This document shows positions 53,456 through 62,132 of a stretch of 64,000 nt of DNA, piece by piece (position 1 is the stretch's first letter; every line of letters starts with the position of its first letter). The DNA comes from Agromyces cerinus (lineage in GTDB: Bacteria > Actinomycetota > Actinomycetes > Actinomycetales > Microbacteriaceae), in contig NZ_JAFBCT010000001.1 in the NCBI RefSeq assembly GCF_016907835.1, positions 2,418,001-2,482,000 on the forward strand, in the 5' to 3' direction. Position numbers and translations under genes: made by a program. Below the pieces are notes generated by a model. The model saw only the letters and a program-made list of their open reading frames with translations. It was not told the origin of the DNA and did not search any database.

Positions 53456-53926
53456 GTGCCGGTGACGAGCGCGGGCCTGCTGCTCTACCGCGAACTGCGC
53501 GGGCTCGAGGTCTTCATCGCGCACATGGGCGGGCCGTTCTGGGCGCGAAAGCAGGCGGGCGCATGGTCGATCCCGAAGGGCGAGTTCACCGACGAGGAGC
53601 CACTCGCCGCGGCCCGCCGCGAGTTCGCCGAGGAGATCGGCGTGCCGGCGCCCGATGCGGACGTGATCGATCTCGGTGCGTTCCGGTACTCGTCGGGCAA
53701 GACGGTGCGAGTGTTCGCGGCGCCGGCCCCCGAGTTCGAGGTCGACGAGGTGCGTTCGAACACCTTCGAGATCGAGTGGCCGCCGCGGTCGGGCCGGCGC
53801 CAGGAGTTCCCCGAGGTCGACGAGGCTCGATGGACGCCCGTGTTCGAGGCCCGGGAGCTGCTCACGGCGGGCCAGCGCCCGGCGCTCGACGCGCTGCTGG
53901 CCGCGCTCGACGGGTCGCCCGGCTGA
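53456..53926 (+). CDS. NUDIX hydrolase (NTP pyrophosphohydrolase-like)
   Basis: This 156-residue protein has the NUDIX box GEFTDEEPLAAARREFAEEIG, preceded by GAWSIPKG, and the N-terminal TSAGLLLYRELRGLEVFIAHMGGPFWARK typical of small MutT-like or DUF-NUDIX enzymes. GTG 53456 and GTG 53462 are both possible starts; the long in-frame extension upstream lacks a family match. The substrate is probably a nucleoside diphosphate derivative. Confidence 0.87.
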   Translation: MPVTSAGLLLYRELRGLEVFIAHMGGPFWARKQAGAWSIPKGEFTDEEPLAAARREFAEEIGVPAPDADVIDLGAFRYSSGKTVRVFAAPAPEFEVDEVRSNTFEIEWPPRSGRRQEFPEVDEARWTPVFEARELLTAGQRPALDALLAALDGSPG

Positions 53927-53938
53927 ATTCGACCCGCC

Positions 53939-55438
53939 CTAGAGCGCCAGGAGGAGTTGATCCGCCTGCGCGACGCCCGACGAGTACGACGCCGACACGG
54001 TGCTGGTGCGCATGCCGGCCCAGTACAGGACGCCGCCGACGGTTGCGGCCATGTCCCTCGAGTTGCCTCCGCTGCCGTATGGGCCCCACGAGTAGGGCTC
54101 GTTGGCCCAGTCGGTCATCACGGCCTTGTGGTACCGAAGGCCGGGGTCTCCCGCGGACTTCCGCACGACCTCGAGCACTGCTTGGTACTTCTGCTCGAGC
54201 GGAAGCGCGTGGAGTTCTCGTGCCGCTGCGCCGGTCTCCCATCCCACGATGGCCTGCCCCTTGTAGCCGGGGGAGGCGATCGAGGCGTTCCAAAGAGTGG
54301 TCGGGAAGTGATCCATCGACTCGGCGTAGCCCCAGTTGTCGGTGCCGTTGGGTGTGAACACCTTCTCCTTGAACTCGAGCACGCACTTGAAGATGTCGTG
54401 GTACTCGAACGCGTCGAAGGCGGCCCACTTGGCGGCGGGCAGGCCGGGGGTGAATGCGATGTCGCGACGTTGCATGACCCCCGCGGGGACGGCGAAGACG
54501 ACTCGGCGTCCGAACATCGCGCCCTTGGACGTGAGCAGCTCGACGCCGTTCGCGGTGTAGCTGACCTCTTCGACCACGGTCCGCAACATGACCGGGACGT
54601 CGCCCGCGATGAAGTGGAGCAGCTGGTCGTAGCCGCCGATGATCTTGTAGTCTCCGTCGTCGTACCGCGAGTCGTTCGGATCCAGGATCTCCGGCTCCGG
54701 CGCCTGCTCGGGATGCAGCGTGTACCGGATGCAGTCCCGGAGCGGTGCGGCGACGCGAGAGGCGGCCGTGTCGTACAGCGGTTCGCTGTCGTCGGTCAAC
54801 TCGTAGTTGAGGCCCGTCGGCGTGTTCGCGGCGGTCACCCCGAGGCGCAGGAGGTACGCGTCGGCCATCTCGCCGGGAAGTGCGGCCGGCAGCGGGAGGT
54901 TCTGCCCCGTCGGGTCGTACGGGATCAGCGCCTCCGGCAGGCCCAGCGGGAACAGCCAGGAGGTCGGAGAGTCCCATTGATGCCATTGGGAGGACGGCGA
55001 GGACCTCGGCGCATCGGCCTGGCGGATGTAGTTGTTCTGGAACATCCGCATGTCGAACCCGGCCTGCTCGATCCACGGGTAGGTCGACGCATACGGGCCG
55101 CCATGGACGAGTTCGCAACCGCGCTCGACCGGGATGCCCATCGACGTCCGGTCGGTGTACATGCGGCCGCCGATCCTGTCGCGGGCCTCGACGATCACGA
55201 CACGCAGATCGGGATTCTGGTCTGTGAGGCGGCGCGCCGCACCGATGCCCGCCGCACCGGCCCCCACCACGATCACGTCCCAGGCAGTCTTGTCGCCCTT
55301 CGCGTGCTTCAGCGAGGGCGTTCCGTTGCCGTGGCCGTTCCCAGGGCCGATCGGCTGGCCGCCGGCGGCGACATCGGCGAGACCTGCGGCGGCGGCGAGC
55401 CCGCCCATCAAGAGTCCGCGACGGCTGATGTTCTCCAT
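53939..55438 (-). CDS. Tat-exported flavin amine oxidase
   Basis: This 499-residue protein starts with a Tat-type signal (ENISRRGLLMGGLAAAAGLA). The FAD site VIVVGAGAAGIGAARRLTD lies near 58, with VEARDRIGGRMYTD following. The C-terminal amine-oxidase signature GGVLYWAGMRTSTVSASYSSG completes the flavin fold. A folded, FAD-loaded enzyme exported by Tat would oxidise amines or similar compounds outside the membrane. The start is ATG 55438 behind AAGGAG; the extension upstream to 55546 has no family match. An AsnC-type regulator is divergent, 334 bases away. Confidence 0.9.
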   Translation of the reverse strand: MENISRRGLLMGGLAAAAGLADVAAGGQPIGPGNGHGNGTPSLKHAKGDKTAWDVIVVGAGAAGIGAARRLTDQNPDLRVVIVEARDRIGGRMYTDRTSMGIPVERGCELVHGGPYASTYPWIEQAGFDMRMFQNNYIRQADAPRSSPSSQWHQWDSPTSWLFPLGLPEALIPYDPTGQNLPLPAALPGEMADAYLLRLGVTAANTPTGLNYELTDDSEPLYDTAASRVAAPLRDCIRYTLHPEQAPEPEILDPNDSRYDDGDYKIIGGYDQLLHFIAGDVPVMLRTVVEEVSYTANGVELLTSKGAMFGRRVVFAVPAGVMQRRDIAFTPGLPAAKWAAFDAFEYHDIFKCVLEFKEKVFTPNGTDNWGYAESMDHFPTTLWNASIASPGYKGQAIVGWETGAAARELHALPLEQKYQAVLEVVRKSAGDPGLRYHKAVMTDWANEPYSWGPYGSGGNSRDMAATVGGVLYWAGMRTSTVSASYSSGVAQADQLLLAL

Positions 55439-55772
55439 GGTGCTACTCCTTCGTAGTCGAATCAGTGGAACCGCAACGGCCGCGATCGCGGCGATGGCCG
55501 CGCGTCTGCATGGCCGGAGACTCGGTGACCATGCCGGGTGTCCCACTCTCCGTTGAGTGCACGACGACGGCTGCTCATGTCGATCTGAGAGTCATCCTCA
55601 CCGGAATCTGCTGAATACACAACAGTTGATGGGATTTTTGTCGAATCAACAGTGCGATGTCATTGCTCTTCACGGATCGCCACGCTCAGCAGATCGAATC
55701 ATCGCCGCACGAGGCGCGCTGCCCGGTGGGCGTGCCCGCCACCCGACGCCGTGCTGGCGCTAGGTTCGTTGC
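55439..55772. promoter_or_regulatory. Intergenic control region between amine oxidase and AsnC-type regulator
   Basis: This 334-base gap between divergent genes includes an AT-rich patch with GTTGAT (55625-55630) and ATCAAC (55645-55650), a perfect inverted repeat with a 14-base spacer, extending imperfectly to ACAGTTGAT/ATCAACAGT. It could be a site for the AsnC-type regulator. The regulator's own -10 box TAGGTT is at 55761-55766. I see no gene in this stretch. Confidence 0.5.
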
Positions 55773-56270
55773 ATGGCCGCACCATTCGAGATGGACGACA
55801 TCGACCGTCGCATCATCGCCGCCCTCCAGGTCGACGGGCGCCGGTCGTTCCAGCGTCTCGCCGACGATCTCGGAGTGCCGGCTTCGTCAGTGCGCTACCG
55901 CACCAAGCGGCTCGAGGACGCCGGGATCCTGCAGATCGTCGGCATCGCCAACCCCCTCGCGATCGGCTTCGACCGGCTCGCGATGATCGGTATCCGCGTG
56001 ACACCCGGCACGGCGCGTGCGGTCTGCGCCGCCCTCGCCGAGCTCCCCGAGACGAGCTACGTCATCCACACCACCGGCCGCTTCGACGTCATGGCCGAGG
56101 TGATCTGCGAGGACGTGCCGCACTTCATCGACATGCTGAACGGACGCATCGCGGCGATCTCGGGCGTCGTCTCGACGGAGTCGTTCTTCGTGCTCGAGGC
56201 GCACAAGCTCTCGTACGGGTGGGGTGTCGGCAGCGTTCGTCCCGCGATCGAGGAGCCGGGCGGGGTGTGA
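55773..56270 (+). CDS. Lrp/AsnC-family regulator, probable control of the amine oxidase
   Basis: This 165-residue protein has the Lrp HTH (MDDIDRRIIAALQVDGRRSFQRLADDLGVPASSVRYRTKRLEDAG, about 7-51) and an AsnC-type ligand domain. It is divergent from a Tat-exported amine oxidase, which suggests control of that gene by an amine or amino acid. The ATG lies six bases after a TAGGTT -10 box with no ribosome-binding site. A coiled-coil gene starts three bases after its stop, probably in the same transcript. Confidence 0.9.
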   Translation: MAAPFEMDDIDRRIIAALQVDGRRSFQRLADDLGVPASSVRYRTKRLEDAGILQIVGIANPLAIGFDRLAMIGIRVTPGTARAVCAALAELPETSYVIHTTGRFDVMAEVICEDVPHFIDMLNGRIAAISGVVSTESFFVLEAHKLSYGWGVGSVRPAIEEPGGV

Positions 56271-56273
56271 CGC

Positions 56274-57176
56274 ATGCCGCCGGCTGACCCGCTCGATCAG
56301 GCGCTCGACGAGGCCGCGACGGCGCTGTACGCGCTGCGCCCCGACGAGTTCACCGCGGCGCGCAACGCACGGGCGCAGACCGTCGCCGCCGACGATCGCG
56401 AGCTCGCGGCCCGCATCCGCGAGCTCCGACGACCCTCCCCTGCCGCCTGGCTCGTGAACCAACTCGTGCGGCACCGACCCGTCGAGGTCGAGGCGGTCCT
56501 CGACCTCGGCGCCGAGGCCCGTGAGACGCAGGGTCGGTTCGACGCCACCGAACTCGCCGAGCTCGGTCGGCAGCGACGGCGTCTCGTCTCGGCGCTCGCG
56601 CACGAGGCCGGCGCACTCGCCGAGGAGCTCGGCTCCCCCGTGCGCACGCCGGTGCTCGACGAGGTCGCCCAGACGCTGCAGGCCGCGATGTCGGATGCCG
56701 CCGCCGCCGACGCCGTGCGCACGGGGCGCCTCGTGCGCGCGCTCGAGGCCGTCGGCGTCGAGGTCGACCTGAGCGACGCCGTCGCCGGCGGGCCGGTGCC
56801 CAGCACCGCACCCGAGCTGCACGCGCGAGCGAGCGAAGCTCCGCACCGGCCGAGCGCTGCGGAGTCGAAGCAGGCGGAGGCCGCGCGGAAGCACGCCGAG
56901 CGCACGGTCGCAACGGCCGAGGAACGGGCGGCCGAAGCATCCGCTGCGCTCGAGGCGCTCGATGCCCGGCTCGCCGATGCCGACCGCGAGCGTCGGGATC
57001 TCACGTCTCGCCGCGACGAACTCGACGCAGAACTGCGCCGGGTCGAAACGGAGATCGCCGAGTCCGATCGCGCGACGCGCACGCTCACCCGCGAGCGTGA
57101 TCGCGCGGCCCGCGACGCCGAGGCCGCGGAGGTCGACGCCGACGAGGCGCGCGAGGCGCTCGAGACCCTCGAATAG
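56274..57176 (+). CDS. Coiled-coil hypothetical protein
   Basis: This 300-residue protein is rich in Ala, Glu and Arg. Residues about 190-300 form a strong predicted coiled coil (AARKHAERTVATAEERAAEA and DELDAELRRVETEIAE). The N-terminal part has a conserved-looking IRELRRPSPAAWLVNQLVRH motif, seen in a family of uncharacterised actinobacterial proteins. It has no signal peptide or membrane segment. The function is unknown. Confidence 0.8.
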   Translation: MPPADPLDQALDEAATALYALRPDEFTAARNARAQTVAADDRELAARIRELRRPSPAAWLVNQLVRHRPVEVEAVLDLGAEARETQGRFDATELAELGRQRRRLVSALAHEAGALAEELGSPVRTPVLDEVAQTLQAAMSDAAAADAVRTGRLVRALEAVGVEVDLSDAVAGGPVPSTAPELHARASEAPHRPSAAESKQAEAARKHAERTVATAEERAAEASAALEALDARLADADRERRDLTSRRDELDAELRRVETEIAESDRATRTLTRERDRAARDAEAAEVDADEAREALETLE

Positions 57177-57202
57177 CCGGCGCCCAGCGCCCGACGCGCC
57201 GC

Positions 57203-58036
57203 TCAGCTGCGCTCGAGCAGCCAGTCCATGGCGTCGGGCGCGACATCGAGCACCGAGACGTGCCCGTCGTCGAGGCGCATCCAGAGCGAGGCCCGCGGGA
57301 TGTGCGCGACGAGCCATGAGGCATGTTTCGCGGGCACCACCCGATCGCCCTCGCCCTGCACGAGGAGCACCGGCACGTCGATGCCGCCGAGGTCGAAGCC
57401 CCACGGGGCGGCGAACGCGACGTCGTCGTCGATGAGGCCGTCGGGCCCGGCTTCCCCGGCACGCACGGAGTCGGCACCGAGCGACGCCCATCGCTCGTCG
57501 AGCGCCGCCCAGTCGACGGGGAGGAACTGCGACGGGTCGAATGCCGCGGTCTCGGCGAACGCCGCTCGCGCTGCGCGCCCCTCGACGGCGGCATGCAGGC
57601 CGCCCGGCGAGGCCATGCCGGCGAACCAGTCGTAGGCGGTGGTGCGCGGGGCGATGCCCGCGAGCGTGACCGCACCGGTCACACGCTCCGGCAGCAGCGC
57701 CGCGCAGGCGAGCGCGTGCGGGCCGCCGCCCGACGCCCCCATCACCGCGAATCGTTCGACGCCGAGCGCGTCGGCGACCGCCGCGACATCCGCTGCCGCC
57801 GAGGCGACGTCGCGGCCGGGCCGCGGCGTCGAGCCGCCGTAGCTCGGGCGCCCATAGGAGACGAGCCGGATGCCACGGGCCGACGCCGCTTCGAGCAGCG
57901 GTTCGAGCGGGGCGCCCGTCTGCGGGGAGCCGTGATGCCAGACGACCGTGAGGGCCGACGCGGCATCCGCCCCGGTGTCGTAGGCGCGCAGGCTGCCGCC
58001 GTCGCGGAGCGGCACGTCGAGTTCGCTGACCGCCAT
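57203..58036 (-). CDS. Alpha/beta hydrolase
   Basis: This 277-residue protein has the alpha/beta fold: VVWHHGSPQTGAP (oxyanion HG), YGRPSYGGSTPRPGRD, the nucleophile elbow GASGGG, an acid in QGEGDRVVP and the catalytic His in DDGHVSVL. It resembles proline-iminopeptidase or esterase-like hydrolases; the substrate is unknown. It begins six bases after the TetR gene on the same strand, so the TetR and this enzyme form one unit opposite a second hydrolase. Confidence 0.9.
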   Translation of the reverse strand: MAVSELDVPLRDGGSLRAYDTGADAASALTVVWHHGSPQTGAPLEPLLEAASARGIRLVSYGRPSYGGSTPRPGRDVASAAADVAAVADALGVERFAVMGASGGGPHALACAALLPERVTGAVTLAGIAPRTTAYDWFAGMASPGGLHAAVEGRAARAAFAETAAFDPSQFLPVDWAALDERWASLGADSVRAGEAGPDGLIDDDVAFAAPWGFDLGGIDVPVLLVQGEGDRVVPAKHASWLVAHIPRASLWMRLDDGHVSVLDVAPDAMDWLLERS

Positions 58037-58042
58037 GACGGC

Positions 58043-58624
58043 TCAGCCCTGCACGCCGGCGGCGCGAACGGCCGCCGCGGTGAACGCGGGGCGCACCCGT
58101 TCCCACCCGTCGAGGTAGCCGCCGACCATCGCGGCATCGCGCAGCAGCACGAGCTGGGCCGCGGCGCCTATCGGGTCATCCACCTCGGCCGCCGTCAGCA
58201 CCGACTCGAGCTCGGAGCGGAACCACTCGCGGTGCTCGGCGACGGCCCGGCGCACGCCGCTGTCGGCGTCGGGATACTCGGCGGCGGCGTTGATGAACGG
58301 GCAGCCCCGTGTGTGGTGGCGGGCGACGTCGTCGGCGAGCCCCTCGATCACGAGCCCCACGAGCTGCTTCGGCTCGGCGCCGGATGCCTCGGCGGCCACG
58401 AACGCGCCGCGGATGTTCGCGTCCTCGACACCGAGGTAGGCCTCGACGAGGTCCTCCTTGCCCGGGAAGTGCCGGTAGAACGTCGCCCGGGTGACACCGG
58501 CCTCGCCGATGATGCGGTCGACGCCGACCGAGTGGATGCCCTCGCGGTAGAAGAGCTCGGAGGCCGTGCGCAGCAGGCGTTCGCGCGCTTCGGAGGTGCC
58601 GGTGGAGGTGCTTCGAGGTGCCAT
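58043..58624 (-). CDS. TetR-family repressor of the hydrolase pair
   Basis: This 193-residue regulator has the TetR HTH (ARERLLRTASELFYREGIHSVGVDRIIGEAGVTRATFYRHFPGKEDLV, about 13-60) and a C-terminal ligand domain resembling the AcnR/Rv-type tetracyclin-repressor-like fold. It stands between two alpha/beta hydrolase genes, one downstream and one divergent. Two near-identical palindromes in the divergent promoter gap mark its likely binding sites. ATG 58624 puts the HTH at the usual place. Confidence 0.9.
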   Translation of the reverse strand: MAPRSTSTGTSEARERLLRTASELFYREGIHSVGVDRIIGEAGVTRATFYRHFPGKEDLVEAYLGVEDANIRGAFVAAEASGAEPKQLVGLVIEGLADDVARHHTRGCPFINAAAEYPDADSGVRRAVAEHREWFRSELESVLTAAEVDDPIGAAAQLVLLRDAAMVGGYLDGWERVRPAFTAAAVRAAGVQG

Positions 58625-58636
58625 ACCGAAAATGAT

Positions 58637-58714
58637 AGAACGATCTTTCTCTTTTTGCTTGACATGGGGATCGACTCGGAGTAACTTCACAGACATAGAC
58701 AGAACGATCGTTCT
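58637..58714 (+). promoter_or_regulatory. Consensus promoter with two TetR operators
   Basis: A -35 TTGACA (58659-58664), a 17-base spacer and a -10 TAACTT (58682-58687) form a near-consensus promoter for the plus-strand hydrolase. AGAACGATCTTTCT (58637-58650) and AGAACGATCGTTCT (58701-58714, perfect palindrome) flank it, one facing the TetR gene and one just past the start point of the hydrolase transcript. This is a clear self-regulated switch. Confidence 0.85.
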
Positions 58715-58749
58715 ACCAACGGGTGGGACGCCATGAGAAGGAGAGAACA

Positions 58750-59580
58750 ATGACCGCCACCAAGACCCCCATCGTCCTCATCCACGGACTCTGGATGACC
58801 CCGAAGAGCTGGAACACCTGGGCCGAGTACTTCCGGGCCCGCGGCCACGAGGTCATCGTCCCGGGCTGGCCCGGCATCGACGACCGGGAGGTCGCCGACA
58901 TCCGCTCGAACCCCGAGGCACTGCAGGGCATCGGCCTGAAGCAGATCGCCGACCACTACGAGCGCATCATCCGGGCGCTCCCCCAGAAGCCGATCATCAT
59001 GGGCCACTCCTTCGGCGGCCTCCTCACCCAGATGCTCGCCGACCGCGGCCTCGGCGCCGCCTACGTCGGCGTCACCCCCGGCCAGCCCGCCGGCATCACG
59101 ACCCTGCCGGCATCGACCCTCTGGACCGGCACGCCGATCCTCTCGAACCCCTTCGCCAAGAACGGCGCGAAGCCGCTCTCGAAGGGCCACTTCCACTTCA
59201 CCTTCGGCAACGACCTCGACCGCGCGGCATCCGACCGCCTCTGGGAGGAGTTCGCGGTGAACTCGTACAACCGCGTGTTCTTCGAGGGCGTCGCGGGCGC
59301 GTTCAACGAGAAGGGCGGCGTCAGCCACGTCGACTTCGGCCGCACCGACCGTGCGCCGCTGCTCGTCATCACCGGCGAGATCGACCACGTCGTGCCGCCG
59401 GCCATCGGCAAGGCCATCGTGAAGAAGTACCACTCGACGGGCAGCCCCGCCGTGGTCGAGTACCGCGAGTTCGCCGGTCGCACCCACCGCATCGTCAGCC
59501 AGGACGGCTGGGAAGAGGTCGCCGAATACGCGCTCACCTGGGCGACCGAGCACGCCGAGGCGGCCGCGCACGCGGCCTGA
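58750..59580 (+). CDS. Alpha/beta hydrolase under TetR control
   Basis: This 276-residue hydrolase has VLIHGLWMTPKSW, the nucleophile elbow GHSFGG, an acid in ITGEIDHVVPP and the His in FAGRTHRIV. It resembles non-haem haloperoxidase/esterase-like proteins that are often induced by aromatic or toxic compounds. AGGAGAG lies six bases before the ATG. Its promoter carries two TetR operators, so expression is probably induced when the TetR ligand is present. The codon use is a little poorer in rare codons than its neighbours, as expected of a highly expressed gene. Confidence 0.9.
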   Translation: MTATKTPIVLIHGLWMTPKSWNTWAEYFRARGHEVIVPGWPGIDDREVADIRSNPEALQGIGLKQIADHYERIIRALPQKPIIMGHSFGGLLTQMLADRGLGAAYVGVTPGQPAGITTLPASTLWTGTPILSNPFAKNGAKPLSKGHFHFTFGNDLDRAASDRLWEEFAVNSYNRVFFEGVAGAFNEKGGVSHVDFGRTDRAPLLVITGEIDHVVPPAIGKAIVKKYHSTGSPAVVEYREFAGRTHRIVSQDGWEEVAEYALTWATEHAEAAAHAA

Positions 59581-59591
59581 GGGTCGACCCC

Positions 59592-59795
59592 TCAGCGCTC
59601 GATCGAGTCTCGGCGGCCGTCATCCGAACGGCCGCCGAAGACGTTGCGCAACACGAAGTACACGACGACCGCGACCACGGCGACGATCACGAGCTTGCCG
59701 ATGAACCAGAGCAGGCTGAACAGCACGTCGACGAGGAACCACGCGATGACGACGGCGACGATCACGCCGATGACGGTCCAGACGGTGCGGCTCAT
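59592..59795 (-). CDS. Small two-pass membrane protein
   Basis: This 67-residue protein is almost all membrane: VWTVIGVIVAVVIAWFLVDV and LVIVAVVAVVVYFVLRNVF, with a charged tail GGRSDDGRRDSIER. It resembles short uncharacterised Microbacteriaceae membrane proteins. The function is unknown. It converges with the TetR-controlled hydrolase. Confidence 0.7.
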   Translation of the reverse strand: MSRTVWTVIGVIVAVVIAWFLVDVLFSLLWFIGKLVIVAVVAVVVYFVLRNVFGGRSDDGRRDSIER

Positions 59796-59853
59796 GATCC
59801 GAGGCTAGTCGACGGGCCGCGGATGCCCCGGGCCGGCGCCGGTCGGCCCCGGC

Positions 59854-60456
59854 TCACGGCGCATGGCCGTCGAAGAGCAGGGTGGGCACGGGGCCGAACG
59901 GCATCGATCGCACACGGAACGGTCGCACGTCGTCGCCGATGAAGCCCGCATCGGCGAGTGTTCGAGCGGTGTCGCGGTCCCAGTGGCATCCGTGGCAGAA
60001 CCTCGCCGTGAACGGCGTCGCGATGCGCTGCACCACGCGCTTCGCGGTGCGCGGCGGCGCCGCGACGTGATCGACGAAGACGACCCGTCCTCCGGGCACG
60101 AGCACCCGACGCACCTCCGCCAGTGCGATCGCCGGATCCGCCACCGAGCACAGCACGTAGGTGGCGACGACCGCGTCGACCGAGCGATCGGGCAGCGGGA
60201 TGGCCTCGGCCATGGCGTCGAGCGGCTCGGCCCGGTGCCCCCACTCCCGCGCTCGCTTCGCGAGCTCCGCGCGGCGCTCGGCGTCGGGCTCGAGGCCGAT
60301 CCACTCGACGTCGATATGCAGGGCGCCGAAGTTCTCGCCCTCGCCGGCGCCGATCTCGAGCACCCGCCCGCGCACTCGGCCGACGAACTCCCGCTCGAGG
60401 TCGTCGAGGCGGTCGTCGTCGATGAGCTCGGATGTCGCGGCCTTCGCTTGCTCCAT
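59854..60456 (-). CDS. SAM-dependent methyltransferase (class I)
   Basis: This 200-residue protein has the SAM motif I VLEIGAGEGENFGAL, motif II VDAVVATYVLCSVAD and motif III VLVPGGRVVFVDHVAAPPR, a UbiE/DUF-type small methyltransferase. A C-terminal CHGCHWDRDTARTLADAGF is typical of the phosphatidylethanolamine/arsenite-like group, but no substrate can be named. ATG 60456 is chosen; the longer frame upstream is antisense to the EI24 gene. Confidence 0.88.
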   Translation of the reverse strand: MEQAKAATSELIDDDRLDDLEREFVGRVRGRVLEIGAGEGENFGALHIDVEWIGLEPDAERRAELAKRAREWGHRAEPLDAMAEAIPLPDRSVDAVVATYVLCSVADPAIALAEVRRVLVPGGRVVFVDHVAAPPRTAKRVVQRIATPFTARFCHGCHWDRDTARTLADAGFIGDDVRPFRVRSMPFGPVPTLLFDGHAP

Positions 60457-60543
60457 GCCGCCATGCGAGCACGTCGCCGGGCGCGCGTCAAGCGTGAGCG
60501 GCGCACCTGCTCCCACCCCCTGCCTCGGCCGTAGGCTGGTGCG

Positions 60544-61314
60544 ATGCTCAGCCGATTCCTCTCCGGCGCCGCCCTGCTGCTGCGCGGCTTCGGGTTCTGG
60601 GGGCGGCGGCCCGGCGTCATGCTGCTCGGCCTGATCCCCGCGGCGATCGTCTTCGCGATCGTGCTCGCCGCACTCGTCGCACTCGGTATCCAGCTGCCCG
60701 CGATCGTCGAGTGGGCCACACCGTTCGCCGAACGGTGGGACGCGTTCTGGACGGTGTCGCTGCGCATCGCCATCGCCGCCGTGACCTTCGCCGGCGCCGT
60801 GCTGCTCGCGGCGGTCACGTTCACCGCGGTGACGCTCGCCGTCGGCGATCCGTTCTACGAGCGCATCTGGCGCGCCGTCGAGATCGAGCTCGGCGGCGAC
60901 GTACCCGATCGCGGAGCCGGGTTCTGGCGAGCGGCCGCCGATGCCGCCGCGCTCATCGCGCTCGGCGTCGTCGCGGCGCTCGTCGTCGGCCTGATCGGGT
61001 TCGTTCCGGTCGTCGGGGCGTTCGTCGCGCCGGTGCTCGGCGTCGTGCTGTCGGGATGGCTGCTCGCACGCGAGCTCACCGCGCGCGCCTTCGAGGCTCG
61101 CGGCATCACGTCGGCCGACCGCAAGGCGGTGCTTCGCGGACAGCGGGCCCGGATGCTCGGGTTCGGCGTCGCGACCCAGCTCTGCTTCATGGTGCCGCTC
61201 GGCGCGGTGATCGCGATGCCCGCTGCGGTGGCCGGGTCGACGATGCTCGCGCGCGCGGCGCTCGATGCCTCGCACCCTCAGGCAGGTTCGGGCCCGACGC
61301 CGCCTTCGGCCTGA
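60544..61314 (+). CDS. EI24-domain membrane protein (CysZ-like)
   Basis: This 256-residue protein has four to six membrane helices and the EI24 family patterns: FLSGAALLLRGFGFWGRRPGVMLLGLIPAAIVF at the start and LAVGDPFYERIWRAVE in the middle. Bacterial EI24 members include the sulfate transporter CysZ; no other sulfate genes are here, so the substrate is left open. The ATG is six bases after TAGGCT, another leaderless pattern. It is divergent from the methyltransferase gene with 87 bases between. Confidence 0.85.
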   Translation: MLSRFLSGAALLLRGFGFWGRRPGVMLLGLIPAAIVFAIVLAALVALGIQLPAIVEWATPFAERWDAFWTVSLRIAIAAVTFAGAVLLAAVTFTAVTLAVGDPFYERIWRAVEIELGGDVPDRGAGFWRAAADAAALIALGVVAALVVGLIGFVPVVGAFVAPVLGVVLSGWLLARELTARAFEARGITSADRKAVLRGQRARMLGFGVATQLCFMVPLGAVIAMPAAVAGSTMLARAALDASHPQAGSGPTPPSA

Positions 61315-61478
61315 GCATCAGGGCGCGGGCACCGGCTCACCCGGCAACGACGGATGGCGCGGCCGACCTCAAGCCCACGCCTATCAGCACTCGGTCTTCG
61401 AGAACGATCGCGAAGCGCGCCGATAGGGTAACGCTGAAGAACAGGCATTCCGCGACCCGACCAGAAGGAACAGTCCTC

Positions 61479-61958
61479 ATGTCTCAGAACCGCACCATCA
61501 AGCCCTCGCCTGCGTTCATCGGTGCGTCCTGGGCGGCTCTCGCCATCGGAATGGGCACCTTCCTCATCTCGCTGTTGAACGCCGACATGGAGCTGAACGA
61601 GAAGGGGTACTACCTCTCGCTCCTCCTCTTGGGCCTGTTCGCCGCGATCTCCGTGCAGAAGTCGGTCCGCGACCGCGCCGAGGCGATCCCTGTCACCAAC
61701 ATCTACTACGGCATCGCCTGGCTGATGCTCGCCGCCGCACTCACGCTGCTCATCGTCGGGCTCATCAACGCCCGCAGCATCTCCATCAGCGAGAAGCTGG
61801 TGTACGGCGTCTCCTTCGCGATGTCGCTCTACGCCGTGGTCGCGATCCAGAAGAACGTCCGCGACCTCGCGACATCGGAGGATCCGGACGAAGTGCAGGC
61901 GGCTCGTCAGCCTCATCTCCTCGTCACGTCGCCGTCCAACGACGGGGCGCTTGACTGA
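61479..61958 (+). CDS. YiaA/YiaB-family inner membrane protein
   Basis: This 159-residue protein has four membrane helices in two similar halves, each ending in a short conserved motif (LFAAISVQKSVRDRAEAIP and LYAVVAIQKNVRDLA), which matches the YiaAB two-helix domain repeated twice. The role is unknown. AAGGAA lies eleven bases before the ATG. An 18-bp hairpin at 62081-62123 lies beyond its end. Confidence 0.87.
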   Translation: MSQNRTIKPSPAFIGASWAALAIGMGTFLISLLNADMELNEKGYYLSLLLLGLFAAISVQKSVRDRAEAIPVTNIYYGIAWLMLAAALTLLIVGLINARSISISEKLVYGVSFAMSLYAVVAIQKNVRDLATSEDPDEVQAARQPHLLVTSPSNDGALD

Positions 61959-62080
61959 GGGCTGCCGCACGACTGCCACTGCCAGCACACCCCGTCTCGC
62001 ACGCGCTGAAGGATTCGGCGGCTCTCGTCCGCATCGAACCGGTGGATCTCTCGCGCCCTCCGGTGGGCGACCGCCGAACA

Positions 62081-62123
62081 GCAGAGCGGATGCCGCGGCG
62101 CGAGCCCGCGGCATCCGCTCTGC
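62081..62123. terminator. Strong bidirectional terminator hairpin
   Basis: GCAGAGCGGATGCCGCGG (62081-62098) pairs perfectly with 62106-62123 across a seven-base loop. It lies between the convergent YiaAB-like and epoxide-hydrolase genes and is followed on the plus strand by CTTTCAT. It contains both orientations of the over-represented CGGATGC/GCATCCG heptamer. Confidence 0.7.
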
Positions 62124-62132
62124 CTTTCATCG

